A stretch of DNA of 41,608 nucleotides, from contig NZ_DJUW01000031.1 in assembly GCF_002440635.1 (NCBI RefSeq), positions 1 to 41,608 on the forward strand. Reading direction: 5' to 3'. The position numbers and the translations under genes are program-made. A model generated the notes under the pieces. It saw only the letters and a list, made by a program, of their open reading frames with translations, had not been told where the DNA came from and did not search any database. Position 1 is the stretch's first letter. Each line of letters begins with the position of its first letter. Shown here piece after piece: positions 8,547 to 15,878 of this stretch. This DNA comes from Novosphingobium sp. UBA6272 (lineage in GTDB: Bacteria; Pseudomonadota; Alphaproteobacteria; Sphingomonadales; Sphingomonadaceae).

Positions 8547-9593
8547 TCAGGCCGCCATTACGAAGGGTTCGAGCCCGGCCAGGCGAGTGACTGGTGGGGG
8601 TGTGGGCAGGGCGCGCGGGGGCAGGGCCTGGGCTGAGCGGGCGATCGCCGCGATATGCTCTGGGGTCGATCCGCAGCAGCCGCCCAGCACGTTGACCTGC
8701 CCCGCCTCGGCCCATTCGCGGACCAGCGCGGCGGTGGTTTCGGGCTGCTCGTCATACTGCCCCAGCTCGTTGGGCAGGCCGGCATTCGGATAGACCATGA
8801 TCAGCGTGTCGGCGATTCCGCTCAGCGCGCGGACGTGCGGGCGCAGCTGGGTCGCGCCGAAGCTGCAGTTGAGGCCAATCGTGACCGGGCGGGCGTGGCG
8901 CACCGCGTACCAGAAGGCCTCGACCGTATGGCCCGACAGGTTGCGACCGGACAGGTCGGTCAGCGTCATCGACAGCATCAGCGGCACCTCGCGGCCCAGC
9001 TCGGCCTCGAGCTGCTTGACCGCCATGATCCCGGCCTTGGCGTTGAGCGTATCGAACACCGTCTCGATCAGGATGAAGTCGGCGCCGCCTTCGACCAGCG
9101 CGCGGGCCTGTTCCAGATAGACGTCGACCAGGAAGTCCCAGTCGATCTCGCGGAAGCCGGGATCGTTGACATCGGGGCTGAGCGACAGGGTCTTGTTGGT
9201 CGGCCCGATCGCGCCGGCGACAAAGCGGGGGCGGCCGTCGCGGGCGGTGAACTCGTCGGCAACGCGGCGGGCCAGCTGCGCGCTGGCCAGGTTGATTTCG
9301 CGGACCAGATGTTCGGCGCCGTAATCGGCCTGGCTGATCCGGTTGGCCGAAAAGGTGTTGGTTTCGGCGATATCGGCCCCGGCTTCGAAATAGGCGCGGT
9401 GGATCGATTCGGGCACTTCGGGCTTGGTCAGCGCCAGGATGTCGTTGTTGCCCTTCTGGTCCTTGCTCAGGCCCAGGCTGCCGGCATAGTCGGCCTCGGA
9501 CAGCTTCCAGCGCTGGATTTCGGTTCCGAAGGCGCCGTCAACGATCAGGATGCGCTTGGCCGCTTCGGCCAGCAGGGTTTCACGCGGGCTCAT
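8547..9593 (-). CDS. metH: Methionine synthase, homocysteine-binding part (split MetH)
   Basis: A 348-residue homocysteine S-methyltransferase barrel corresponding to the first module of MetH. The zinc-binding cysteines that activate the homocysteine thiol are visible at 243 (GLNCSFGA) and 306-307 (GGCCGST); the N-terminus has the family motif DGAFGTEIQ at about 19-27. It overlaps metF by 4 bp (ATGA at 9590-9593) and is followed 5 bp later by the cobalamin half, so both halves should be made in step. Two-polypeptide MetH occurs in several alphaproteobacteria. The intact second half and the clean junction argue against a frameshifted single gene. Confidence 0.94.
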   Translation of the reverse strand: MSPRETLLAEAAKRILIVDGAFGTEIQRWKLSEADYAGSLGLSKDQKGNNDILALTKPEVPESIHRAYFEAGADIAETNTFSANRISQADYGAEHLVREINLASAQLARRVADEFTARDGRPRFVAGAIGPTNKTLSLSPDVNDPGFREIDWDFLVDVYLEQARALVEGGADFILIETVFDTLNAKAGIMAVKQLEAELGREVPLMLSMTLTDLSGRNLSGHTVEAFWYAVRHARPVTIGLNCSFGATQLRPHVRALSGIADTLIMVYPNAGLPNELGQYDEQPETTAALVREWAEAGQVNVLGGCCGSTPEHIAAIARSAQALPPRALPTPPPVTRLAGLEPFVMAA

Positions 9594-10519
9594 GCTTGGG
9601 CTTCCTTGGGACGCAGGCCGAGCAGGTGGCAGATCGCATAGCTCAGCTCGGCGCGGTTGAGGGTGTAGAAATGGAAATCACGCACGCCCCCGGCATAGAG
9701 CCGGCGGCAGAATTCGGCGCAGACTGTGGCGGCGACCAGCTGGCGGCTGGCAGGACGGGCGTCGAGTCCTTCGAACAGGCCGTCCATCCAGCCCGGAATA
9801 CTCGCCCCGCAGGCCCGGGCGAACTTGCGGGCCTGGGCGACATTGGTGACAGGGAGGATCCCCGGGTAGACCGGGGCATCAATCCCGGCTGCCACCAATC
9901 GATCACGGAACCGGAAGAATACCTCCGGCTCGAAGAAGAACTGCGTTATCGCGCTTGAGGCACCGGCATCGAATTTGCGCTTCAGGTTGTCGATATCGGC
10001 AGCGGCACTGGCCGAATCCGGGTGTGCTTCGGGATAGGCAGCGACCGAAATTTCAAACGGAGCGATTGCTTTGAGCCCGGCGACCAGCTCGGCGGCATTG
10101 GCATAGCCTTGGGGATGCGGCGTGAAGGGTACACCCGGTGCACCCATGTCGCCGCGCAGCGCGACGATATGCCGCACTCCCGCCTGCCAATAGGCCTCTG
10201 CCACGGCGCGTATCTCATCCCTGCTGGAATCGACACAGGTCAGGTGCGCGGCAGCGGGAAGGTGTGCCTCGGCGATGATCCGCGAGACTGTGGCATGCGT
10301 CCGGTCACGGGTCGATCCGCCAGCACCATAGGTGACCGAAACGAAGCGCGGCTCAAGCGGGGCCAGGGTCTGGACCACCTTCCACAGCTGCTCGCGCAGC
10401 TCGTCGGTAGCGGGCGGAAAGAATTCGAACGACACCCCGATATCGCCGGGAAGCCCGGCAAACAGCGGCGTATCAAGCGCGGTGCGCGCCTCACGCAGGG
10501 CATCGAAACTGGGGGTCAT
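9590..10519 (-). CDS. metF: Methylenetetrahydrofolate reductase
   Basis: A 309-residue flavoprotein that reduces 5,10-methylenetetrahydrofolate to 5-methyltetrahydrofolate, the methyl donor used by the MetH pair downstream. It has the FAD-barrel MTHFR signatures: VSFEFFPP near residue 29-36, VTYGAGGSTRD at about 82-92, ALRGDMGAPG at about 140-149 and the ITQFFFEPEVFF segment in the second half. Its start overlaps the upstream regulator by 4 bp (10516-10519) and its stop overlaps metH by 4 bp, so translation of the whole methionine operon is coupled. Length matches bacterial MetF. Confidence 0.95.
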   Translation of the reverse strand: MTPSFDALREARTALDTPLFAGLPGDIGVSFEFFPPATDELREQLWKVVQTLAPLEPRFVSVTYGAGGSTRDRTHATVSRIIAEAHLPAAAHLTCVDSSRDEIRAVAEAYWQAGVRHIVALRGDMGAPGVPFTPHPQGYANAAELVAGLKAIAPFEISVAAYPEAHPDSASAAADIDNLKRKFDAGASSAITQFFFEPEVFFRFRDRLVAAGIDAPVYPGILPVTNVAQARKFARACGASIPGWMDGLFEGLDARPASRQLVAATVCAEFCRRLYAGGVRDFHFYTLNRAELSYAICHLLGLRPKEAQA

Positions 10520-11517
10520 TTGTCGGCAGCCTTGGCTTGAGTGGGGGCGTTGCGCTTGGCGGGAGGGCGGTCCGTGCGCGATCCGGTCCAGATTTTGACC
10601 GTTAGCGGCTTGCCGGGCAAGGCGAGCGGCGGCGCAGCGCGGAAACCGGCTTCGGCCAGCAGGCCAAGCATCTGTTCGTCGGAAAAGCCAAGGCGGGCAT
10701 GGGCGTGCTGGCTGCGCAGTTCCTCGCGGTCGTGCGCCGCGAAATCGACGATCGCGATGGTCCCGCCGGGGCGGCAGACCCGGGCCGCTTCGCTCAGCGC
10801 CGGGGCCGGTTCCTGCGCATAGTGCAGCACCTGGTGGAACACCACGGTGTCAAAGCTTTGCGCAGCGAATGGCAGCGCGGTGAAATCACCCTGGACCAGA
10901 TCGAGCCGGTCGGCTGGCAGGTCCTGCAAGCGGGTCCGGGCCAGGCGGAGCATTTCGGGGCTCTTGTCGAGCCCGGTCACCCGCGCGGCGCGGGGGCTGA
11001 GCAGTTCGGCGATCCGTCCGGTGCCGGTGCCGACATCGAGCAGCGCGCCAAGCCTGTCTCCACCGAGCGCCTCAAGCAGTGCGGCCTCAACCGGGCCGTC
11101 GGGCGAATGCAGCCCGCGCAGTTCGTCCCATTCGGCAGCATAGCGCGCGAAATAGGCCTGGGCAGCGCTCTCGCGCGCCGCACGGATCGCGGCGAGGTGG
11201 CGGCGGTCTTCGGCGCAGCGTGCGGCAAATTGGGCATCGTCCTGTTCGGCCGTGGCAAGCAGGCGGGCGGCGGCAGCGCCGAGGGGCGGCGCGCGGTCTT
11301 CCCCGATCGCGCTGCGCAGGAACACCCAGGCGCCTTCCTTGCGCCGTTCGGCAAGGCCGGCATCGCACAGGATCCGGATATGGCGCGATACGCGCGGCTG
11401 GCTTTGCCCCAGCACCAGCGCCAGTTCACCCACCGCCAGCTCCATCGCTGCCAGCAGGCGCATGATCCTGAGCCGCGTCGGGTCGGCCAGGGCGCGAAGG
11501 GTGGGTTCGATCCGCAT
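10516..11517 (-). CDS. sahR: ArsR-family regulator fused to SAM-methyltransferase domain (SahR-like)
   Basis: A 333-residue two-domain protein. Residues 1-75 are an ArsR winged helix (ADPTRLRIMRLL, then recognition helix QSQPRVSRHIRIL). From about 115 to the end is a class I methyltransferase fold with motif I DVGTGTG at 161-167. This architecture is that of SahR, a repressor of methionine-cycle genes in proteobacteria that senses S-adenosylhomocysteine through its methyltransferase-like domain. Placement as first gene of the metF-metH operon, and a perfect palindrome 9 bp before its start, support autoregulation. Whether the methyltransferase domain is catalytic is unknown; a ligand-sensing role is more likely from context. 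No clear Shine-Dalgarno precedes the ATG. Confidence 0.82.
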   Translation of the reverse strand: MRIEPTLRALADPTRLRIMRLLAAMELAVGELALVLGQSQPRVSRHIRILCDAGLAERRKEGAWVFLRSAIGEDRAPPLGAAAARLLATAEQDDAQFAARCAEDRRHLAAIRAARESAAQAYFARYAAEWDELRGLHSPDGPVEAALLEALGGDRLGALLDVGTGTGRIAELLSPRAARVTGLDKSPEMLRLARTRLQDLPADRLDLVQGDFTALPFAAQSFDTVVFHQVLHYAQEPAPALSEAARVCRPGGTIAIVDFAAHDREELRSQHAHARLGFSDEQMLGLLAEAGFRAAPPLALPGKPLTVKIWTGSRTDRPPAKRNAPTQAKAADK

Positions 11518-11526
11518 TTGGACATC

Positions 11527-11546
11527 ATATAAAGAAATCTTTATAT
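11527..11546. promoter_or_regulatory. Palindromic operator candidate for the SahR-like regulator
   Basis: ATATAAAGA-AA-TCTTTATAT is a perfect 9+9 bp palindrome with a 2-bp spacer, strikingly AT-rich in a GC-rich chromosome. It lies 9 bp upstream of the sahR start, where a bound dimeric ArsR protein would block transcription of the operon. It has the length and symmetry expected of an ArsR-type operator. Direct binding is inferred. Confidence 0.7.
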
Positions 11547-11679
11547 CCGATCAACAGGCGATCGTGGAAATCGCGTTTTGCGCGATTTTGCGGGCTTGGC
11601 AGGCGATTCCGCTGGGGCTAGACTCGCGGGATTGCGGCAATGGTGCCGCTGGGCCGCACAGTCTTGAAAGGTCGTTTCC

Positions 11680-11904
11680 ATGAAGAAGTTTGTTGCCCTG
11701 GCTTTCGCTACCACTGCGGCGCTCGCGCTGGCCGCCTGCGGTCAGTCGGAAACGGCCAAGGAAGATGCCCAGGCTGACAATGTCGAAATGCCCGCCGAAG
11801 AAGCGGTCGGCGATGTCGCGGCGACCCCGGTGGCCGATGCCTCGGCCGCAGCCGGCGCAGAAGCGGCGACCAGCAGCGCCGCTGCTGAACCCGCCAAGCA
11901 GTAA
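11680..11904 (+). CDS. Small alanine-rich lipoprotein
   Basis: A 74-residue predicted lipoprotein. Residues 1-19 are a signal peptide and the lipobox LALAAC places the lipidated cysteine at 20. The mature part is low-complexity, rich in Ala, Glu and Asp (EMPAEEAVGD, then ASAAAGAEAA), with no recognisable domain. A GAAAGG ribosome site precedes the ATG. It is divergent from the sahR-met operon (162 bp between starts) and is followed by a strong hairpin, so it is probably transcribed alone. Function unknown. Confidence 0.72.
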   Translation: MKKFVALAFATTAALALAACGQSETAKEDAQADNVEMPAEEAVGDVAATPVADASAAAGAEAATSSAAAEPAKQ

Positions 11905-11926
11905 GCGCAGTTCAGCGCATAGATGG

Positions 11927-11956
11927 GCGGGCGAACAGCTGGGGCTGTTCGCCCGC
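11927..11956 (+). terminator. Hairpin terminator after the first lipoprotein
   Basis: A 13-bp perfect stem, GCGGGCGAACAGC (11927-11939) and GCTGTTCGCCCGC (11944-11956), closes a TGGG loop and is followed by TATTTG. The strong stem 22 bp after the stop fits an intrinsic terminator, although the T-tract is short. Confidence 0.7.
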
Positions 11957-12034
11957 TATTTGAATGCTCCGCTTCGGCTCTGCCTCGGCGACCGCAGCGC
12001 TTTTCCTTTGCGCAGGCGGCGCTATGGTGAGGCC

Positions 12035-12220
12035 ATGCGCTGGATCATACCCCTTTCGCTGGCCCTGGCCCTTGCCGCCTGCGGCGATGACAACCGTCAG
12101 GCCGGCGGCGTGACCAAGAGCGAGGCCGAGGCGCTCGACGATGCCGCCGAAATGGTCGAGCAGTCGCGCCCGCCGCTCGAATCCCCTGCGCCGCAGCCGA
12201 GTGCTGAGCCGAGCGGTTGA
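12035..12220 (+). CDS. Second small lipoprotein
   Basis: A 61-residue predicted lipoprotein starting at ATG 12035 behind GTGAGG. The signal peptide ends in LALAAC with Cys16 as the lipidation site, followed by GDDNRQAGG and an acidic then Pro/Ser-rich tail (PLESPAPQPSAEPSG). The same frame is open further upstream, but that part runs through the terminator hairpin and the previous gene and has no signal sequence at its front. No domain is recognised. It resembles its neighbour in design but not in sequence, and lies 67 bp before the acyl-CoA cluster. Confidence 0.62.
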   Translation: MRWIIPLSLALALAACGDDNRQAGGVTKSEAEALDDAAEMVEQSRPPLESPAPQPSAEPSG

Positions 12221-12287
12221 TTTTGCCGCTTGGCCCCGTAATGGAGCTTAAGCGATCGATTAAACTGGCGGAGGATTCGCGGAAACC

Positions 12288-13202
12288 ATGGGCATGCTCG
12301 AAGGCAAGGTGGTCGCCGTAACCGGCGCCGGGCGCGGGGTCGGACGGGAAATCGCGCTGCTCTGCGCCAAGCACGGCGCGGCGGTGGTGGTCAACGATCC
12401 GGGTGTCGGCGGCGGGGGTGAAGGCGGCGATGCCGGTCCGGCCCAGGAAACCGCGAACGATATCCTGGCAGCAGGCGGCAAGGCGCACGCCAACCTGGCC
12501 TCGGTCGCCGACCCGGTCGGCGCGACCAGCATTGTCGAGGACGCAGTCCAGCGGTTCGGCCGGATCGATGCGGTGGTCAACAACGCCGGGATCCTGCGCG
12601 ATGCGATCTGGCACAAGATGAGTTTCGAAGACTGGCGCGCAGTGATCGACGTGCACCTCAACGGTGCTTTCCTGGTTTCCAAAGCGGCCACGCCCTATTT
12701 CCGCGAGCAGCAGAGCGGCAGCTTCATCCACTTCACCAGCACCAGCGGGCTGATCGGCAATATCGGACAGGCCAACTACAGCGCCGCCAAGCTGGGCATT
12801 GTCGGCTTGTCGCAGTCGATCGCGCTCGACATGGCCCGCGCCGGGGTGCGCTCGAACTGCATCGCACCCTTCGCCTGGAGCCGGATGACCGCCTCGATCC
12901 CTGCGGAGACGCCCGAGCAGAAGGAACGGGTCGAGCGGCTCAAGACGATGAGCGCCGACAAGATCGCGCCCTTGGTGGTCTATCTCGCCTCCGATGCGAG
13001 TCAGGACGTGACCAACCAGATCTTCTCGGTCCGCAAGAACGAGATCACGCTCTACAACAAACCGCGACCGATCCGTTCGATGGCCAAGCTGGAAGGCTGG
13101 ACCCCCGAGGCGATCGCTGCCGAGCTGATCCCCAGCTTCAAGCCCAGCATGGCCCGCGGCGACGAGGTTTCTGCGCACGTCTTCCCCTACGATCCGATCT
13201 GA
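12288..13202 (+). CDS. SDR-family 3-hydroxyacyl-CoA dehydrogenase
   Basis: A 304-residue short-chain dehydrogenase/reductase. The cofactor motif TGAGRGVG is at 12-19, NNAG at 98-101, and the catalytic triad is Ser151, Tyr164 and Lys168 (YSAAK). The extended loop after the first strand pair (NDPGVGGGGEGGDAG) and the long C-terminus resemble the hydroxyacyl-CoA dehydrogenase domain of multifunctional enzyme type 2 rather than FabG. It is likely to oxidise a 3-hydroxyacyl-CoA with NAD in the cytoplasm. It is the first gene of the acyl-CoA cluster, 10 bp before the acyl-CoA dehydrogenase, with a GGCGGAGGA-type ribosome site upstream. The substrate is not evident from sequence. Confidence 0.85.
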   Translation: MGMLEGKVVAVTGAGRGVGREIALLCAKHGAAVVVNDPGVGGGGEGGDAGPAQETANDILAAGGKAHANLASVADPVGATSIVEDAVQRFGRIDAVVNNAGILRDAIWHKMSFEDWRAVIDVHLNGAFLVSKAATPYFREQQSGSFIHFTSTSGLIGNIGQANYSAAKLGIVGLSQSIALDMARAGVRSNCIAPFAWSRMTASIPAETPEQKERVERLKTMSADKIAPLVVYLASDASQDVTNQIFSVRKNEITLYNKPRPIRSMAKLEGWTPEAIAAELIPSFKPSMARGDEVSAHVFPYDPI

Positions 13203-13212
13203 GGCGAACCCA

Positions 13213-14376
13213 ATGGACCAGGATATCTTCGATCAGTTCATCGAACAGCTGCGCCGCTATGTCCGTGAGCGGCTGATCCCGGCCGAAGAGCAGGTCATCG
13301 CCGAGGACCGCATCCCCGACGATATCCTGACCGAAATGCGCGAGATGGGCCTGTTTGGCATCACCATCCCTGAAGAGTTTGGCGGCGCGGGGATGAATAT
13401 CAGCCAGTATATCGAAACGGTGAAGCAGCTGAGCTATGCCTCGCCGGCCTACCGCTCGACCGTGTCGATCAACATCGGGATGACCGGCAGTGCGATCAAG
13501 AATTTCGGCACGCCAGAGCAGAAAGCCGAATGGTTGCCGCGCATCGCCAGCGGCGAGATTGCCTGCTTCGGCCTGACCGAGCCCGGCTCCGGATCGGACA
13601 GCGCGGCGATGCAGACGACTGCTGTCAGGGATGGCAACGGCTACAAGCTCAACGGCACCAAGCGTTACATCACCAACAGTCCGCATGCCCGCATTGGCCT
13701 GATCATGGCGCGCACCAACAAGGAAGCGCTGCCCAAGAACGCCCACGTCTCGGCCTTCATCGTCGACATGACCACGCCGGGAATCACCATCGGCAAGCCC
13801 GACAAGAAGATGGGCCAGTCCGGCGCGCATATCGCCGATGTGATCATGGAAGACGTGGTCATTCCCGGCTCGGCGCTGGTCGGCGGTGAGGAAGGGCGCG
13901 GTTTCCAGATCGCGATGCAGAGCCTCGACAACGGGCGGCTGTCGGTTGCGGGGATGAGCGTGGGCATGGGCCGCCGCGCGCTCGATACCGCGATCCGCTA
14001 TGCCACCGAACGCAAGGCCTTTGGTGAACCGATTGCCAATTTCCAGCTGATCCAGGCCATGCTGGCGGACAGCGAGGCCGAGCTTTACGCCGCCGAATGC
14101 ATGGTCGCCGATGCCTGCGCGCGCGCCGACCGGGGCGAAAACGTGATGCGCAAGGCCGCCGCGGCCAAGCTGTTCGCCAGCGAAACCTGCGGGCGCGTGG
14201 TCGATCGCTGCGTTCAGGTGTTCGGCGGGGCCGGCTATCTGGCCGAATACCCGGCGGAACGCTTCTTCCGCGATGCCCGGATCCTGCGAATCTACGAAGG
14301 CACCAGCCAGATCATGCAGTTGCAGATCGCCAAGCACCTGCTGCGCGAATTTGCGGCCGAAGGAGCAGTGTGGTGA
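13213..14376 (+). CDS. Acyl-CoA dehydrogenase
   Basis: A 387-residue FAD-dependent acyl-CoA dehydrogenase of ordinary length and three-domain layout. FAD/substrate motifs FGLTEPGSGSD (about residues 117-127) and the flavin-contact YITNS segment are present. The catalytic base is Glu362 in RIYEGTSQI, the position used by short- and medium-chain enzymes. It starts 10 bp after the SDR gene behind GAGGCG, so the two form a transcription unit. It would introduce the alpha-beta double bond and pass electrons to ETF. It is distinct from the longer Mcd enzyme downstream. Which acyl-CoA it takes cannot be told. Confidence 0.92.
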   Translation: MDQDIFDQFIEQLRRYVRERLIPAEEQVIAEDRIPDDILTEMREMGLFGITIPEEFGGAGMNISQYIETVKQLSYASPAYRSTVSINIGMTGSAIKNFGTPEQKAEWLPRIASGEIACFGLTEPGSGSDSAAMQTTAVRDGNGYKLNGTKRYITNSPHARIGLIMARTNKEALPKNAHVSAFIVDMTTPGITIGKPDKKMGQSGAHIADVIMEDVVIPGSALVGGEEGRGFQIAMQSLDNGRLSVAGMSVGMGRRALDTAIRYATERKAFGEPIANFQLIQAMLADSEAELYAAECMVADACARADRGENVMRKAAAAKLFASETCGRVVDRCVQVFGGAGYLAEYPAERFFRDARILRIYEGTSQIMQLQIAKHLLREFAAEGAVW

Positions 14377-14377
14377 T

Positions 14378-14525
14378 CCTCCCCGGCACGGGGAGGGGGA
14401 CCGCCGCCGCAGGCGGGGGTGGAGGGGTACGCGCGAGTGATCCTGACCTGCCCGGCACCCTCGGGATCACCTGCCCGTACCCCTCCACCATGCTTCGCAT
14501 GGTCCCCCTCCCCATGCTGGGGAGG
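14378..14525. repeat. Compound palindromic repeat, about 50-bp imperfect arms
   Basis: The left arm (14378-14431) and right arm (14476-14525) are imperfect reverse complements. Each carries a small hairpin of its own, CCTCCCC-GGCAC-GGGGAGG on the left and CCCC-ATGCT-GGGG on the right, then matching GGGGGACC and GGTGGAGGGGTACG-type stretches. The inner parts differ (GCCGCCGC against ATGCTTCGCAT), as in families of palindromic repeats. It fills almost the whole gap between the acyl-CoA dehydrogenase and mct. Its right end (GGGGAGGAA) lies where the Shine-Dalgarno of mct should be. Similar REP-like elements are common in sphingomonads. Confidence 0.8.
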
Positions 14526-14530
14526 AACTG

Positions 14531-15763
14531 ATGTACGATCTCCTCTCCGGCCTCAAAATCGTCGAGGTTTCCAGCTTCGTCGCCTCGCCCACCGCCGGGC
14601 TTTACTGCGCGCAGATGGGTGCAGAGGTGGTGCGGATCGATCACAAGGCCGGCGGGCTCGACTACGATCGCTACATGATGACGGCTGAGGGCCGCTCGCT
14701 ATCGTGGGAGAACCTAAACCGCGCCAAGAAGAGCCTCGCGCTTGATCTGAACAGCGGTGAAGGACGCGAGCTGGCGGCGGACATGGTCCGCAAGACCGGG
14801 CAGATGATCACCAACCTGCCGGTCAGCAGTTTCCTCAGCCACGAGAAGCTGGCCGAAGGCCGCGAAGACCTGGTTTCGGTGCGGATCATGGGCTGGCACG
14901 ATGGTCGTCAGGCAATGGACTTCACCGTCAACGCTGCCTCGGGCTATCCGCTGATGACCGGACCGGAAGACTGGGACCCGGCGACCGCGCCGCCGGTCAA
15001 CCAGGTGCTGCCAGCGTGGGATTTCATCACCGGGGCCTACTGCGCTTTCGCACTGCTGGCCGGGCTGCGCCACCGCGATGCGACGGGCAAGGGTGCGGAA
15101 ATGCGCGTGCCTTTGGGCGATGTCGCGATCGGGACCATGTTCAACGCCGGTGCAGGGGCGGAAATGCTCTATCGCGGGGCCGACCGCGAGCGGCTCGGCA
15201 ATGCCATCTGGGGTGCCTTCGGGCGCGATTTCCTGAGCAAGGACGGCAAGCGCTTCATGGTCGCCGCGCTGACGCCAAAGCAATGGAAGGCGACGGTCGA
15301 GGCCTTTGGTCTCGCAGCCGAAGTCGCTGCGCTCGAAACCGAACTCGGCGTCGATTTTGCCGCCAGCGACCATGCCCGCTTCGTCAATCGCCACCGCCTG
15401 TTCGCGCTGTTCCAGCAGGCCGCGGACCGGTTCGACTATGCCGATCTGGCCGAACGGCTGGGCAAGGCCGGGGCCACTTTCGAACGCTATCGCACCATGT
15501 TCGAAGCCGCGCAGGACCCGGAGCTTGTCATGAACAATCCGCTGTTCGGCCCTTCCCCCGCCAATCCCAGTGGTTTCGCTTATCCCGCCACCCGCTCCTT
15601 CGCCAACCTGCCGAGCGAGGTGGTCGGCGACCCCAAGCCGGCGCCATACCTGGGCGAGCACAGCGAAGAGGTGCTGGCCGAACGGCTCGGCCTCTCCTCG
15701 GGCGAGATCGCCAGGCTGATCGATCGCGGGATTGTTGCGACATCGGATAAAGACAAGAAATGA
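14531..15763 (+). CDS. mct: Family III CoA transferase, Mct-like (2-methylfumaryl-CoA isomerase)
   Basis: A 410-residue CaiB/BaiF (family III) CoA transferase. The best match I can recall is mesaconyl-CoA C1-C4 CoA transferase of the Chloroflexus 3-hydroxypropionate bi-cycle, an intramolecular transferase converting mesaconyl-C1-CoA to mesaconyl-C4-CoA. Shared features include GGLDYDR near 41-47, LPAWDFITG with the presumed catalytic Asp163, GAFGRDF..KDGKRFMV and QWKA in the middle, and LGEHSEEVL near the end. Its ATG follows GGGGAGGAACTG from the repeat upstream. Location between an acyl-CoA dehydrogenase and a thiolase, with mcd and a Meh-like gene downstream, supports the assignment. A different dicarboxylyl-CoA substrate is possible. 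Confidence 0.75.
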   Translation: MYDLLSGLKIVEVSSFVASPTAGLYCAQMGAEVVRIDHKAGGLDYDRYMMTAEGRSLSWENLNRAKKSLALDLNSGEGRELAADMVRKTGQMITNLPVSSFLSHEKLAEGREDLVSVRIMGWHDGRQAMDFTVNAASGYPLMTGPEDWDPATAPPVNQVLPAWDFITGAYCAFALLAGLRHRDATGKGAEMRVPLGDVAIGTMFNAGAGAEMLYRGADRERLGNAIWGAFGRDFLSKDGKRFMVAALTPKQWKATVEAFGLAAEVAALETELGVDFAASDHARFVNRHRLFALFQQAADRFDYADLAERLGKAGATFERYRTMFEAAQDPELVMNNPLFGPSPANPSGFAYPATRSFANLPSEVVGDPKPAPYLGEHSEEVLAERLGLSSGEIARLIDRGIVATSDKDKK

Positions 15764-15776
15764 CCCACACACAAAG

Positions 15777-15856
15777 CCCGCTCAGCCTGAGCCTGTCGAA
15801 TGCCGCACACAGCGCTTGCCCATTGCGGGGCCTTCGACAGGCTCAGGCTGAGCGGG
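15777..15856. repeat. Inverted repeat with perfect 24-bp arms
   Basis: The arms 15777-15800 and 15833-15856 are exact reverse complements containing CTCAGCCTGAGCCTGTCGAA, around a 32-bp centre. The arm sequence belongs to a palindromic repeat seen between genes in many sphingomonads and other proteobacteria. It occupies most of the 115-bp gap between mct and the thiolase and could form a strong RNA hairpin that ends or protects transcripts. No target duplication was seen. Confidence 0.85.
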
Positions 15857-15878
15857 ATATTGAGGTTAGGAAATCAGC

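Noticed and set aside
8541..8547. Frameshift in a single metH gene
   Set aside because: The first half ends after its complete zinc motif region and the second has a normal start at the domain boundary, a known arrangement in alphaproteobacteria.
8542..8715. N-terminal extension of the cobalamin half of MetH
   Set aside because: It reads through the conserved end of the homocysteine half in another frame; family homology begins at the ATG at 8541.
5875..8793. Two long plus-strand frames opposite metH
   Set aside because: Both run opposite the intact cobalamin-binding subunit and show only antisense-type composition.
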